Below are positions 25,580 to 33,781 of a stretch of DNA of 50,595 nt, in pieces. Made by a program: the position numbers and the translations under genes. The notes under the pieces are model-generated. The model did not search any database. It was not told the origin of the DNA and saw nothing but the letters and a program-made list of their open reading frames with translations. The stretch is taken from the NCBI GenBank assembly GCA_900316115.1, contig ONBN01000008.1:1-50595 (forward strand), read 5' to 3'. Source of the stretch: an uncultured Eubacteriales bacterium (lineage in GTDB: Bacteria > Bacillota > Clostridia > Lachnospirales > Lachnospiraceae). Numbering within the stretch: the first letter of the stretch is position 1; each line of letters starts with the position of its first letter.

Positions 25580-25989
25580 AATAAAAGTCCTCCCACATAT
25601 CCCAGCAAAACAAAAGGCACAAATGGCAGCTCCGTTGTTTTCTTTTTTCTCAGAATCCCCAGTAAAATCAATGCCCACAATCCACAACTGCCCAACGCCA
25701 GACATAAAGTTCTAAGATATTCTTCCATTTCAAGCACTGTACCAAGAGCAATCAAAAGCACTCCATCCCCGGCTCCGATCTGATTTCCTGACACTGCACT
25801 AAGCCCCAGGAAACATCCTCCCACAAGTGGCGGAACAAAATACATCACATTCACATTTCGGTTATATAAGGCAGTCATAACTCCAAGAAAAGCAAATACA
25901 CAGGTTATTACAAGGGAAATCTCTTTTTTACGTATATCTTTCCAGCTGTTCCAGACAAGAAACAGTATCACTCCTGTTGTTTTCAGCAT
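25576..25989 (-). CDS. A24 prepilin peptidase (second in the locus)
   Basis: A 137-aa membrane protein of the TadV/CpaA type. The first catalytic Asp is in NSWKDIRKKEISL (~residue 18). The GAGD motif (GNQIGAGDGVLLIALG, ~72) supplies the second. About four hydrophobic segments are visible. It has no methyltransferase domain. It is shorter than the first peptidase of the locus (170 aa) and lies between the two TadE-like genes, so it may be dedicated to these pseudopilins. Confidence 0.82.
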   Translation of the reverse strand: MLKTTGVILFLVWNSWKDIRKKEISLVITCVFAFLGVMTALYNRNVNVMYFVPPLVGGCFLGLSAVSGNQIGAGDGVLLIALGTVLEMEEYLRTLCLALGSCGLWALILLGILRKKKTTELPFVPFVLLGYVGGLLL

Positions 25990-26004
25990 TTTGCATCTAT
26001 CCTT

Positions 26005-26850
26005 TCAGCCGCATCTGCTGCAGGCATGAACTCCTTTTATTTCAGATTCCTTTACAAGACGTACTGACCTCTTCAACCCACTGCAAGTGTCCAGATTATG
26101 GTACCGATTACCTTTTTCTGTTATGTAAACCCGTCCAGCCGCCTTTTTCCCTTTACTGCAACTTTCACATGGATAATATTTCTCTCCATAAGCATTGCGT
26201 CTGGATGATACGGAGCTTCCTGGTACCTGGGTTATGGACAAATCCAGATAACTGCAGCTCATTTTTTTATGATAAACCTTTCCATTTTCTGTCATATAGA
26301 CCATCTTCTCAGATTCACTTTCGGATCCGTCTCCGATCCCTGCCCTGTGCTCTGTTCCAGTCCAGGTATGAACCTTTACGGTTGTGCAGGTCCATACTGC
26401 AGGCAGCGGAATAATACCACCAATAGGCTGATAAGAATATATATCCGGCAGTATCAGCTCACTGGTGCTGTTTTCACCCAAAGCATACGCATACATCCCG
26501 GCCTCCTTTGCCTTCTGGCACAAAGCCACCAGATGCTGGGTCTGTACCTTGTAAATATCCATAAAAGAGATCATTGCAGTTACTGCAACCAGAAACAACG
26601 GCAGTACAAACGCACATTCCACAGTCAAGCTTGCCTTTTTCAGCCTTCCAAAAGGACGGCACAGGGACGCTTTTTCAGGACGACAGACTTTGCTTTTCGG
26701 GGGAAACAAATCTGCCCGGTATTTCCAAAAGCTTTTCCTTTCTGCTCTGTTATTTCTCGACTCTATCTCTTCAATCTTTTCAATGCCGCAGCCATCGCCC
26801 GGCTTCTTCCACAATTCTGTGCAATGCACCGCAGGTTCCTGAAAAAGCAT
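26005..26850 (-). CDS. TadE-like protein with two tandem Cys/His motifs
   Basis: A 281-aa protein. A long charged N-terminal stretch leads to a TadE hydrophobic helix (SLTVECAFVLPLFLVAVTAM, ~75-95). A middle domain follows, and the last ~90 residues hold two related modules. The first has VYMTENGKVYHKKMSC then YYPCESC. The second has VYITEKGNRYHNLDTC then VHACSRC. Each has the pattern YH-x3-4-C ... C-x2-C, like Ada-type metal-binding motifs seen in other secreted proteins. The start at 26850 has GGAGG 7 nt upstream. It may be a pilus-tip or base component carrying zinc or another metal; that role is inferred. Confidence 0.75.
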   Translation of the reverse strand: MLFQEPAVHCTELWKKPGDGCGIEKIEEIESRNNRAERKSFWKYRADLFPPKSKVCRPEKASLCRPFGRLKKASLTVECAFVLPLFLVAVTAMISFMDIYKVQTQHLVALCQKAKEAGMYAYALGENSTSELILPDIYSYQPIGGIIPLPAVWTCTTVKVHTWTGTEHRAGIGDGSESESEKMVYMTENGKVYHKKMSCSYLDLSITQVPGSSVSSRRNAYGEKYYPCESCSKGKKAAGRVYITEKGNRYHNLDTCSGLKRSVRLVKESEIKGVHACSRCG

Positions 26851-26872
26851 CCCTGTGCCTCCTTTCTTTTTT

Positions 26873-28378
26873 CTAATAGCTGTATTCCCGCGCAACAGAA
26901 AATACTTTTCTGGTATTGGCCTTCACATCAGCAGATGCCTCCAGCGCAGTTACACATCCATCCAGCCGGAACTCTTCCCAACCGGCGCATGTCCTCATCA
27001 CCAATTCCACCATATCCATTCCCCGCATTTTTTTATTTTCCCGGCTCATAGACAACAGTAAAATCTGCAGATAATCTTCATAATCCATTCCTCCTGGACT
27101 GTCCTTTCTGTTTGTTTCTGCTACATCCAGAAGATGGGGCAGATTTTCCAGTGACAGCTGCCAGTTCTCACCACTTTTTATGAGAGGTACTTTTCCACCG
27201 GCAAAAAGCTCCCGTACATCCAGTACGCTTTCTCCAAAAGCCCAGCACAGGATCAGCGCTGCTTCGATCACAGGTGCAGCAGGAGGTATAAGAAATCCGG
27301 AAGCTATAGAAGCTGCAAGAGCTGATGCCTGTCCCCTTCTGGCTGGATCTGCTGCCAGACATGCCGCATTTACTCCTTCTCTGATCAAAAGCAATTTTCT
27401 GGCTACAGCCTTCAGATTCTCCTGGTCACTGTCTCTTCCATAAAGCACATACTCTATCTGGTAGCTTAAACCACCTTTTCCTGGATCCCTGTAATTTCCC
27501 AGCTTTTCCATTAGATACTGCTGATACAGGATCTGGGATGTTGCCGAAGTATCCTCTTTCAGATTTTCTCTCATAGGCATCCCGCTTTGAACTGCCCGGC
27601 CGGATACCAGTTTTCTTTTTGACACCTCTTTATCCGATACCTGCTGTCCTGGCGGCAAAAGCAGGTCCAAAATCCCCATCCAGCGTATCCTTCGTATGGC
27701 AGGAATAGGATTATCAGCCTGTACCACCTGAGTTCCAGTGCTTCCCTCATTCTGACTGCCATCCCCCAGTTCTTCCGATGATCCTGAACTTTCTTCCTGT
27801 CTTTTCTGTTCTTCCTCGCTTTCCCTGGCAGCACTACTCATCTCATGATCATAGGATTCCAGCGCCCCGCCATTTTCCGCTTTATTTCCTTCCTCTTCGG
27901 CCTTCTTTGTCTTCTCTTTCCTTTCCTGCATTTTGTCAAGAAGGAGCTGTACCCCATGGCTGCCCAGAGTTTCTTTCATATATTCTGTAATCTGCTGAAA
28001 AAAGACTTCTCCCTTCTGATCTGTCAGAAGTCTGTATCCTGTAAGGCCACACTGCTGCAGCTTCAGTTTCTGACTGTTCTGTTTTAATACAGGTTTCATG
28101 TACTTTTCCAGTTCATCACAGAGAAATGCAAGATCCAGATCTTCCGCTCCATTAGAAATATCCAGTGCAAACAGATCATACTCTTTCAAAAGAGCCTGAT
28201 CGTACTGTGCAAACAGGGAATACAAACCAATATCCATGCCTGCCAGAATCTGTGTCCTGGCAGCTGCCATGCGTACAGATTCGATTCCTGTGCAGATCAA
28301 CGAAACCACAAGACTCAGGATCAGTGCCATAAACACAGTAATACTTCCCCGGGATCTTTTTCTGATTTTCCAAGCCAT
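26873..28378 (-). CDS. DUF5702 protein (TadG-like)
   Basis: A 501-aa protein with a TadE/TadG-like N-terminus: a basic KIRKRSRGSITVFMALILSL followed by a membrane helix (~12-35). The large remainder is extracytoplasmic (QYDQALLKEYDLFALDIS is typical of DUF5702). A Glu/Lys/Ser-rich low-complexity region lies at ~150-215. The start at 28378 has GGAGG 8 nt upstream. In Tad loci this slot is filled by TadG, which anchors or caps the pilus. The length fits DUF5702. Confidence 0.8.
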   Translation of the reverse strand: MAWKIRKRSRGSITVFMALILSLVVSLICTGIESVRMAAARTQILAGMDIGLYSLFAQYDQALLKEYDLFALDISNGAEDLDLAFLCDELEKYMKPVLKQNSQKLKLQQCGLTGYRLLTDQKGEVFFQQITEYMKETLGSHGVQLLLDKMQERKEKTKKAEEEGNKAENGGALESYDHEMSSAARESEEEQKRQEESSGSSEELGDGSQNEGSTGTQVVQADNPIPAIRRIRWMGILDLLLPPGQQVSDKEVSKRKLVSGRAVQSGMPMRENLKEDTSATSQILYQQYLMEKLGNYRDPGKGGLSYQIEYVLYGRDSDQENLKAVARKLLLIREGVNAACLAADPARRGQASALAASIASGFLIPPAAPVIEAALILCWAFGESVLDVRELFAGGKVPLIKSGENWQLSLENLPHLLDVAETNRKDSPGGMDYEDYLQILLLSMSRENKKMRGMDMVELVMRTCAGWEEFRLDGCVTALEASADVKANTRKVFSVAREYSY

Positions 28379-28423
28379 GGACAGTTCCTCCTTTCCGGTC
28401 ATGGTCATGACCTTTTTTCTTTG

Positions 28424-28603
28424 TCAGATTGAGTTGCTTTGTTTTGTGATTTTGGAAAGAATCTTCTTAACAAGACTTGTAAGCTGATCTTTAAAGATAA
28501 TAACCAGACTGATGAGAACCACCAGGATCAGAATAATCTCCACAACGCCTACTGCATCTTCTTCCATTGCAAATTCCTTTATCAGCTGCCGTAACTCTCT
28601 CAT
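28424..28603 (-). CDS. Flp-type pilin
   Basis: A 59-aa protein: a short leader (MRELRQLIKEFAMEEDAVGV), then VEIILILVVLISLVIIFKDQ as the hydrophobic pilin helix with Glu near its start, then a basic tail (KKILSKITKQ). It begins 23 nt after the TadC stop with GGAGG upstream. It matches the small Flp1-like pilin family in size and layout and is the likely major subunit of this locus. Cleavage would be expected before VEII, following the G of AVGV. Confidence 0.8.
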   Translation of the reverse strand: MRELRQLIKEFAMEEDAVGVVEIILILVVLISLVIIFKDQLTSLVKKILSKITKQSNSI

Positions 28604-28625
28604 CTTTTCACCTCCTTTCTCAGGC

Positions 28626-29657
28626 TCAGTTCCCGTAAAAGGACAGACAGGCCGGAACCATGATCACTGCCATCACTACCAGCAGCATCAGGATCATAGG
28701 CACCAAAAGCTTGGTTGCAGCTGCCTCCCCCAGTACCCTGGCTTTCCTTTTCCGTTCATCCCAGGCTTCCATAGATTCCTTTTCCAGCATATCTGCCAGC
28801 TGCCTGCTCCCTTTTTGCAGATTCTGGATCAGCAATGTGGCAAAGGTCTTGTACTTCACCTGACCGCACCGTTCTCCAAATCTTCTGTAGGCTTCCATCT
28901 CCGAAACCCCACTGTCCATTTCATGGCACACGATCAAAATCTCTTCATAAGCAATTCTTTTTTGCTTTCCCTGCTTCCGTTGATAATCAGATGCCATTTT
29001 CTGGAAAATCTTCCGTACAGTCATCCCCGCCTGTACAAGCAATGTAAATTTCATGATCAGCCCCGGATAGTCCATCAGAAGTTCCTCCTGACGCTTCACC
29101 AAAGCTGCCTGCCCTTCCCTTCGTTTTACCAGAAACAATACTGTTCCTGTGATAAGAAACAGAAAAGACAGCAGATTGCCTGTATTACTTCCTGGCTTTT
29201 CCCATTCCAGCTGCTTGCCCTTCCACCTGGCAGGCAGATAATAGTAGTCCGGATCATTTTTTTCCAGGTTATAATTTGCGATTGCCTCTTCCAGTTCCTT
29301 TTTCTGTTGCTGTTCAGGCGCTATATCCTGATCCTGGGTCTCCTCCCTTTCTTCTTCCAGTTCTTTTTCCGGAATCTGTACATACATACTGCCTGCTTTT
29401 TCTCCATCCACGGATACCACGAACTTCTCCTCATAGGTCTGATCCTCCTCTTTTTTCAGTCCTGTTCCTTCCACATAGATCTGACTGCCTCCATTTTGTA
29501 CAGTCAGTGCCATTCCAAGCAGGTTTCCGGCTAAGGCCACTGCCAGAAACAAAGAAAGGCTTCTGTTTTTTTCTCCTTTTTCAGAAGAAAACCATCCTGC
29601 TTTACTGCCAATAAAAACTACAAGCAGGATTCCAAAAATAACTGCATGTACCCACAT
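28626..29657 (-). CDS. tadC: TadC-like type II secretion F-domain protein
   Basis: A 343-aa inner-membrane protein. The N-terminal part has two hydrophobic segments (~3-18, ~33-50) followed by a charged, Glu-rich region of about 100 residues (EKELEEEREETQDQDIAPEQ). A third helix lies at ~155-175. The C-terminal T2SSF domain (MDYPGLIMKFTLLVQAGMTV, ~195-320) and a last helix (LVPMILMLLVVMAVIMV) follow. It pairs with TadB as the assembly platform. The large charged insertion after the first helices is longer than in classical TadC. Confidence 0.85.
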   Translation of the reverse strand: MWVHAVIFGILLVVFIGSKAGWFSSEKGEKNRSLSLFLAVALAGNLLGMALTVQNGGSQIYVEGTGLKKEEDQTYEEKFVVSVDGEKAGSMYVQIPEKELEEEREETQDQDIAPEQQQKKELEEAIANYNLEKNDPDYYYLPARWKGKQLEWEKPGSNTGNLLSFLFLITGTVLFLVKRREGQAALVKRQEELLMDYPGLIMKFTLLVQAGMTVRKIFQKMASDYQRKQGKQKRIAYEEILIVCHEMDSGVSEMEAYRRFGERCGQVKYKTFATLLIQNLQKGSRQLADMLEKESMEAWDERKRKARVLGEAAATKLLVPMILMLLVVMAVIMVPACLSFYGN

Positions 29658-29673
29658 CTTTCCTCCTGCTCTT

Positions 29674-30528
29674 TTAAACCTCTATATCCACAATACGTCT
29701 TCCCATCCAGTAAGCACCTGCATAAATTCCCAGACATACAGTCATTGCACAGATTCCAAAAGGATTTCCATATAGTACATCCAGAAATCCTGGAGATGTA
29801 AGTCTCATATAAAGAATGATCCCAGCAGGCATCAGACTCATGATCAGCTGTTCCGACTTTTTGGCTGCAAGGGTAGCTTCGATTTCTTTTTTTACATCAA
29901 TCTTATCCCCAAGCATCCTGGCTACCTTCTGGATCACCTGATTCATATCTCCGCCTGTCCTTTTTGCCACATAAAAGACCTCTGCAAAATTTTCTATATC
30001 CTCCACATTACTTCTCTGTCCCAGGTCAAGGAAAAGCTCTTCCACCGGCACACTTACATGCTGCTGATTTTCAATATACTGAAATTCACATAGAATATCC
30101 GCATTCCCGTCATACAGCTGCCGAAGATCCCGTACACAGGCAGATACTGCATTTTCCACAGAATAACCGGCCTGTACAGCCACACTCATTGAATTCAGGG
30201 CATCCTTAAACTGAAAATTCAAAGTCTTTCTCCGCTCCTTTGCCAGCCTTTTTCGCTGCCAGTGAAGGTAAAAAAACGGTATGGGCAAAAATACTGCTGC
30301 CGCCCAGATACTTTTGTAAAACAGATAATTGATTCCCAGAGCCAGAAAACTGCCCTGTAGCAGATACGTTGCCAGTTCCTTTGTACTGAACCGGTAATTC
30401 TCATAATTTCTTCTCTTTTCCCATTCCCGGACAGAATTACTTTTCCCATAGCCTTGCACATTTGTTCCCCTTGCATAGCCCTTGGCATTTTCCATATCCT
30501 TTTTCCTGTTTTTCTTTCTCATAAACAT
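29674..30528 (-). CDS. tadB: TadB-like type II secretion F-domain protein
   Basis: A 284-aa inner-membrane platform protein. A basic N-terminus precedes two hydrophobic segments (~60-95), then the T2SSF domain (QFKDALNSMSVAVQAGYSVE, RTGGDMNQVIQKVARMLGD) and two last helices. The start is ATG at 30528 or 30522; the latter gives an ATGA overlap with the tadA stop. The track-length frame to 30600 would overlap tadA by 82 bp and is unlikely. Confidence 0.85.
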   Translation of the reverse strand: MFMRKKNRKKDMENAKGYARGTNVQGYGKSNSVREWEKRRNYENYRFSTKELATYLLQGSFLALGINYLFYKSIWAAAVFLPIPFFYLHWQRKRLAKERRKTLNFQFKDALNSMSVAVQAGYSVENAVSACVRDLRQLYDGNADILCEFQYIENQQHVSVPVEELFLDLGQRSNVEDIENFAEVFYVAKRTGGDMNQVIQKVARMLGDKIDVKKEIEATLAAKKSEQLIMSLMPAGIILYMRLTSPGFLDVLYGNPFGICAMTVCLGIYAGAYWMGRRIVDIEV

Positions 30529-31709
30529 ATCCCCGCCCTTTCCAGCTTTTCCCTGTGAAGAAGAGATGCGGTAGCTACCAGACCCTTTTCTTCCTGCCAT
30601 TGGTACAAAGGCTGCATTTGAATCTCTCCATCTTTGTACCCACAGATTTCTGAAATTTCCAGAACCTTTCTGGACTTATCCCGCAGTCTCCCCAGATGGA
30701 TCACAATGTCTACTCCTGCTGCGATCTGCCTGCGGATAGCGTCAAGCGGAAGTTCCACTCCCATCAGGACCATCATTTCCAGCCTGGAAAGCATATCCCT
30801 GCTGCTGTTGGCATGAGCAGTGCAAAAACTGCCCTCATGACCAGTATTCAGTGCCTGTAGCATATCCACAGCTTCACCACCTCTCACTTCGCCAACAATG
30901 ATCCTGTCAGGACGCATCCTCAAAGCAGTCCTGATCAGATCCCGGATCGTCACTGCTCCGGCTCCGTTAATATTTGCCATCTTTGCTTCCAGCCGTACCA
31001 GGTTAGCTATTCCCTGAAGTCTTAGTTCTGCACTGTCCTCTATGGTGATGATCCTTTCGTCTCCCGGAATATATTCTGACAAAGCCCCCAGGAACGTAGT
31101 TTTTCCACTTCCTGTGCCGCCCCCGATTATGATGGAATATCTGGCTTTTACAAGCGCAGCCAGAAATGCTGCACATTCCCGGGTCAGACTGCCCAAAGTG
31201 ATCAGTTTTTCCATAGTCACCGGTTTGTCGGGAAAACGCCGGATCGTGAGGATAGGGCCATTTAGAGCCACTGGCTGAACCACTGCATTTACTCTGGCAC
31301 CATTTTCCAGTCGTGCATCTACAATCGGCATGGACTCATTAACCACACGATTACATTTTCCTACGATCTGCTGGATCACATCTTCCAGTTTCTCCTTTGA
31401 AGTGAAGGTCTTATCCCATTTTCTCAGTCGCCCGGCCCGTTCCACGAATACAGAATCCGGCCCGTTGACCATGATCTCAGTAACTGTTTCATCCTCGATC
31501 AGCTCCTGCAGAACATCCAGCTTACGTACCGAATAAAACAGCTCCTGACGTAGTTCCACTTTCTCTTTTAAAGTAGTAAAAGAATCTCGCAGATTATTCA
31601 GAATCAGTCCATCGATCGCTTCCAGGATCTCCTCGTCTGACAATTCCCTTCCCATATCCAGCTTTTCCATAAGCATCTGCCGCAATGTGGCAAATTTATC
31701 ATGACTCAT
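30519..31709 (-). CDS. tadA: TadA/CpaF pilus assembly ATPase
   Basis: A 396-aa secretion ATPase. The N-terminal region carries the MVNGPDSVFVERAGRL block. Walker A is GGGTGSGKTT (~197-206). The Asp box, Walker B region RPDRIIVGEVRGGEAVDML and the HANSSRD segment are all present. It powers pilin polymerisation for the Tad pilus. The frame is intact and the length normal. The start has AAGGA upstream. Confidence 0.95.
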   Translation of the reverse strand: MSHDKFATLRQMLMEKLDMGRELSDEEILEAIDGLILNNLRDSFTTLKEKVELRQELFYSVRKLDVLQELIEDETVTEIMVNGPDSVFVERAGRLRKWDKTFTSKEKLEDVIQQIVGKCNRVVNESMPIVDARLENGARVNAVVQPVALNGPILTIRRFPDKPVTMEKLITLGSLTRECAAFLAALVKARYSIIIGGGTGSGKTTFLGALSEYIPGDERIITIEDSAELRLQGIANLVRLEAKMANINGAGAVTIRDLIRTALRMRPDRIIVGEVRGGEAVDMLQALNTGHEGSFCTAHANSSRDMLSRLEMMVLMGVELPLDAIRRQIAAGVDIVIHLGRLRDKSRKVLEISEICGYKDGEIQMQPLYQWQEEKGLVATASLLHREKLERAGICL

Positions 31710-31737
31710 TCTTATCCTTCCTTAATATCTTCTATAA

Positions 31738-31853
31738 CCGTTCCGTTCTTTCATAGTTCCCACTGCTAAAATATTTTCCATAACAATTCAATCCCTTTAT
31801 AGTTCCCGCTGCTAAAATATCCTCCACAACAGTTCCGTTCTTTCATAATTCCT
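31738..31853. repeat. 46-bp degenerate tandem repeat between tadZ and tadA
   Basis: About 2.5 units. AGTTCCCRCTGCTAAAATAT starts at 31755 and again at 31801. TTCCGTTCTTTCAT occurs at 31741 and, two periods later, at 31833. The repeat fills the only sizeable gap inside the otherwise tight locus. No gene lies in it. Confidence 0.8.
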
Positions 31854-31855
31854 GC

Positions 31856-32863
31856 CTACTGAACAGTTATGATCTTTCTTACATAATCCCCTAGTTCGCT
31901 CCATAAAAGCCCTTCTGTATAATCTTCTATGGAACTGCTTCCCATGTGAAAAGGCGGTTTTACCTTTATGATCTTTGAAAGTACCTGTGAAAAATCCCAG
32001 ACTTTCAGAAGGTTTTCAAATTCTTCCAGTTTACACACAGAGATGGTATCTGCCAGCACCGGCATATAAATCTGGCTGCACAGATCCAGCATCTGAAAAG
32101 TGCCATCTACTCCCGGACCTATGTCCAGGATCAGGATCTCATAGGAACTGTCTCTCACAATCTCTCTGATAAACTGTTCCCAGTCCTCCCAGGCTGTCCC
32201 ACGGATATCTGCCGGTGTTTGAACCGGCGGAATATAGTCCAGATTGTTCACTGTCTGTATCATTCCATTCATCCTGTGGATCAGATTCTGGCTGCCCTGG
32301 CGCACATAATACAGAAGATCACTAAGATTGTGATCATATTCCTTCCCCATCAGCCTTCCAAAACCTGAATATTCCTCCAGATTCAGGTAAAGAACCGCCT
32401 TTTCCCTGGCCAGCACCTGCCCTAGTGTAAGTGCAAAGGATGTTTTCAGACAGCGGCCCAGTGGGGAATATACGCCCAGAATCTGTGTACATTTCTTCAA
32501 TACAGGATAAATGACCGGCTCTACTGCCTTTTCTTCTCCATAGCATGCCATCACTTCCCTGATCACATTGGCAGAGGACTGGTACTTGTACACACTCGGA
32601 TACTGGTCCAGTTCCGGCGGATGTACACCTTCCGACAGGATTATGATCTTTCCAATATCCAATTCCCGGACTCTCTGGCACATTGCCTTTCCGGAAATCA
32701 ACAGCAACTCAATATGTACTTTTTTCCCATAAGCGGTCAGGCTTTCCACTGTGGTAAATGCCTGGATCTCAAAAGGAATATTTCTTTTCTGATTTAGATA
32801 TTCCATAAAATTCAGGGCATAATCCACCTCCAGGTCGCACACTGCAAAAACATTCTTTTTCAA
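31856..32863 (-). CDS. TadZ/CpaE-like ParA-fold protein
   Basis: A 335-aa protein. The N-terminal receiver-like part (VFAVCDLEVDYALNFMEYLN, IGKIIILSEG, VYKYQSSANVIREVM) and the C-terminal MinD/ParA-like ATPase part (ILGVYSPLGRCLKTSFALTL, LNLEEYSGFG, ILILDIGPGVDG) match TadZ. The Walker A is deviant (SPLGRCLKTS instead of KGGxGKT), so ATP hydrolysis may be weak or absent. It probably places the pilus machine in the cell. The start is TTG at 32863, overlapping the prepilin peptidase stop (TTGA) with AGGAGG upstream. Confidence 0.75.
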   Translation of the reverse strand: MKKNVFAVCDLEVDYALNFMEYLNQKRNIPFEIQAFTTVESLTAYGKKVHIELLLISGKAMCQRVRELDIGKIIILSEGVHPPELDQYPSVYKYQSSANVIREVMACYGEEKAVEPVIYPVLKKCTQILGVYSPLGRCLKTSFALTLGQVLAREKAVLYLNLEEYSGFGRLMGKEYDHNLSDLLYYVRQGSQNLIHRMNGMIQTVNNLDYIPPVQTPADIRGTAWEDWEQFIREIVRDSSYEILILDIGPGVDGTFQMLDLCSQIYMPVLADTISVCKLEEFENLLKVWDFSQVLSKIIKVKPPFHMGSSSIEDYTEGLLWSELGDYVRKIITVQ

Positions 32864-33372
32864 TACACACCTCCTGCATATAGCAGCACACTTAAAAATA
32901 CAGGTACTGTAAAATGAAAATTCTCCAAAGGTAACATCCCTTTCTGGTAGTAAGGTTCTCTTTTTCCGGTTCTTGCCGTCTGGCAGATATAACTCCAAAG
33001 ATACAGGAATCGCTGGCAGATATTGCCGTTAGATATGAGCAGTGCAGCTGAAATGGCGGCGCCAATGAACATGGCTCCAAGAATACATTTCACGATTTCC
33101 CCTGCCCCAAGAATTCCTCCGATCACAGACAGAAGTTTAATATCTCCAGGTCCAAGCATACGGAAAATAAAAAGCCACCCAAGCAGAACAATCGGAATCA
33201 GGGCTCCAGTAAAGTACCATAAAACACCTGTAATTCCATTTTCCAGGATCCGCATTGCCAGGCCAACTGCCATACAGAAAAAGATCCATCCATTATCAAC
33301 CCTGGCGGTACGCAGATCCATCACTACAGCAGCTGCTGCCATTATTACCGGAATCCCGGTATAGAAAAGCAT
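32860..33372 (-). CDS. A24 prepilin peptidase (first in the locus)
   Basis: A 170-aa membrane protein. It has the first catalytic Asp in VVMDLRTARVDN (~18) and the GPGD motif in FRMLGPGDIKLLSVIGG (~75). Several hydrophobic segments follow. It is the first gene of the Tad operon. The start at 33372 has AGAGGTGA upstream. It should cleave the Flp pilin leader. Confidence 0.88.
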   Translation of the reverse strand: MLFYTGIPVIMAAAAVVMDLRTARVDNGWIFFCMAVGLAMRILENGITGVLWYFTGALIPIVLLGWLFIFRMLGPGDIKLLSVIGGILGAGEIVKCILGAMFIGAAISAALLISNGNICQRFLYLWSYICQTARTGKREPYYQKGMLPLENFHFTVPVFLSVLLYAGGVY

Positions 33373-33462
33373 GAATATCACCTCTTTTCTCATGAGTGAT
33401 CCAGTTTTCTCATCGGGTGTACATAATCATATAAAAATCTCTTAAGTAAAATAGGGAAAATC

Positions 33463-33536
33463 CCGTCTGAACAGACGGTTCTCGATACCGGAAGATATCC
33501 GGCAGATCAGCAGTTCTAAGATGCTCTCCTGCTGAT
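33463..33536 (-). ncRNA. structured 5' leader of the Tad operon (three hairpins)
   Basis: Three stem-loops follow each other in the minus-strand leader. The first pairs 33506-33512 with 33530-33536 (7 bp). The second is a CCGGA/TCCGG hairpin at 33488-33502. The third has CCGTCT/AGACGG with a 4-nt loop at 33463-33478. The leader runs about 165 nt from the predicted start to the first gene. I could not match it to c-di-GMP or any other known riboswitch from its bases. It may be a regulator or only a stabilising leader. Confidence 0.45.
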
Positions 33537-33542
33537 GAAATG

Positions 33543-33571
33543 AGTATAGAACAGGATCCTGGATTTGTCCA
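33543..33571 (-). promoter_or_regulatory. promoter of the Tad operon
   Basis: On the minus strand, TGGACA (33566-33571), a 17-nt spacer and TATACT (33543-33548). Confidence 0.7.
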
Positions 33572-33642
33572 GTATATTTTTATGTATTTATTCTAAAAAA
33601 AACGTAAACTGTTATTGTTTACCATATACTTTAAATTCACTC

Positions 33643-33671
33643 TTTCCACCACCTCTATTAGCGATTATAAT
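33643..33671 (+). promoter_or_regulatory. promoter of SGNH-GNAT operon
   Basis: TTTCCA (33643-33648), a 17-nt spacer and TATAAT (33666-33671). It diverges from the Tad promoter. Confidence 0.55.
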
Positions 33672-33720
33672 AGAAATAACGCCTATGGCTGGTAAATTTG
33701 TTTATTGCGCCATGCATATT

Positions 33721-33758
33721 CGTAACTGTCAGTACATTCACAGTTACGTGCATTTTTA
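33721..33758 (+). terminator. terminator-like hairpin in the SGNH leader
   Basis: CGTAACTG (33721-33728) pairs with CAGTTACG (33741-33748), followed by TGCATTTTTATC. It lies between promoter and start codon, so it may act as an attenuator rather than a gene end. Confidence 0.55.
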
Positions 33759-33781
33759 TCATTTACGGAAAGCGACTTACA

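Noticed and set aside
28512-29534. A 340-codon plus-strand frame
   Set aside because: Antisense to tadC and the pilin; low-complexity Phe/Leu/His translation, no motifs.
33463-33536. c-di-GMP riboswitch ahead of the Tad operon
   Set aside because: The conserved GCAAACC-type core and other key segments of known c-di-GMP aptamers are not present.
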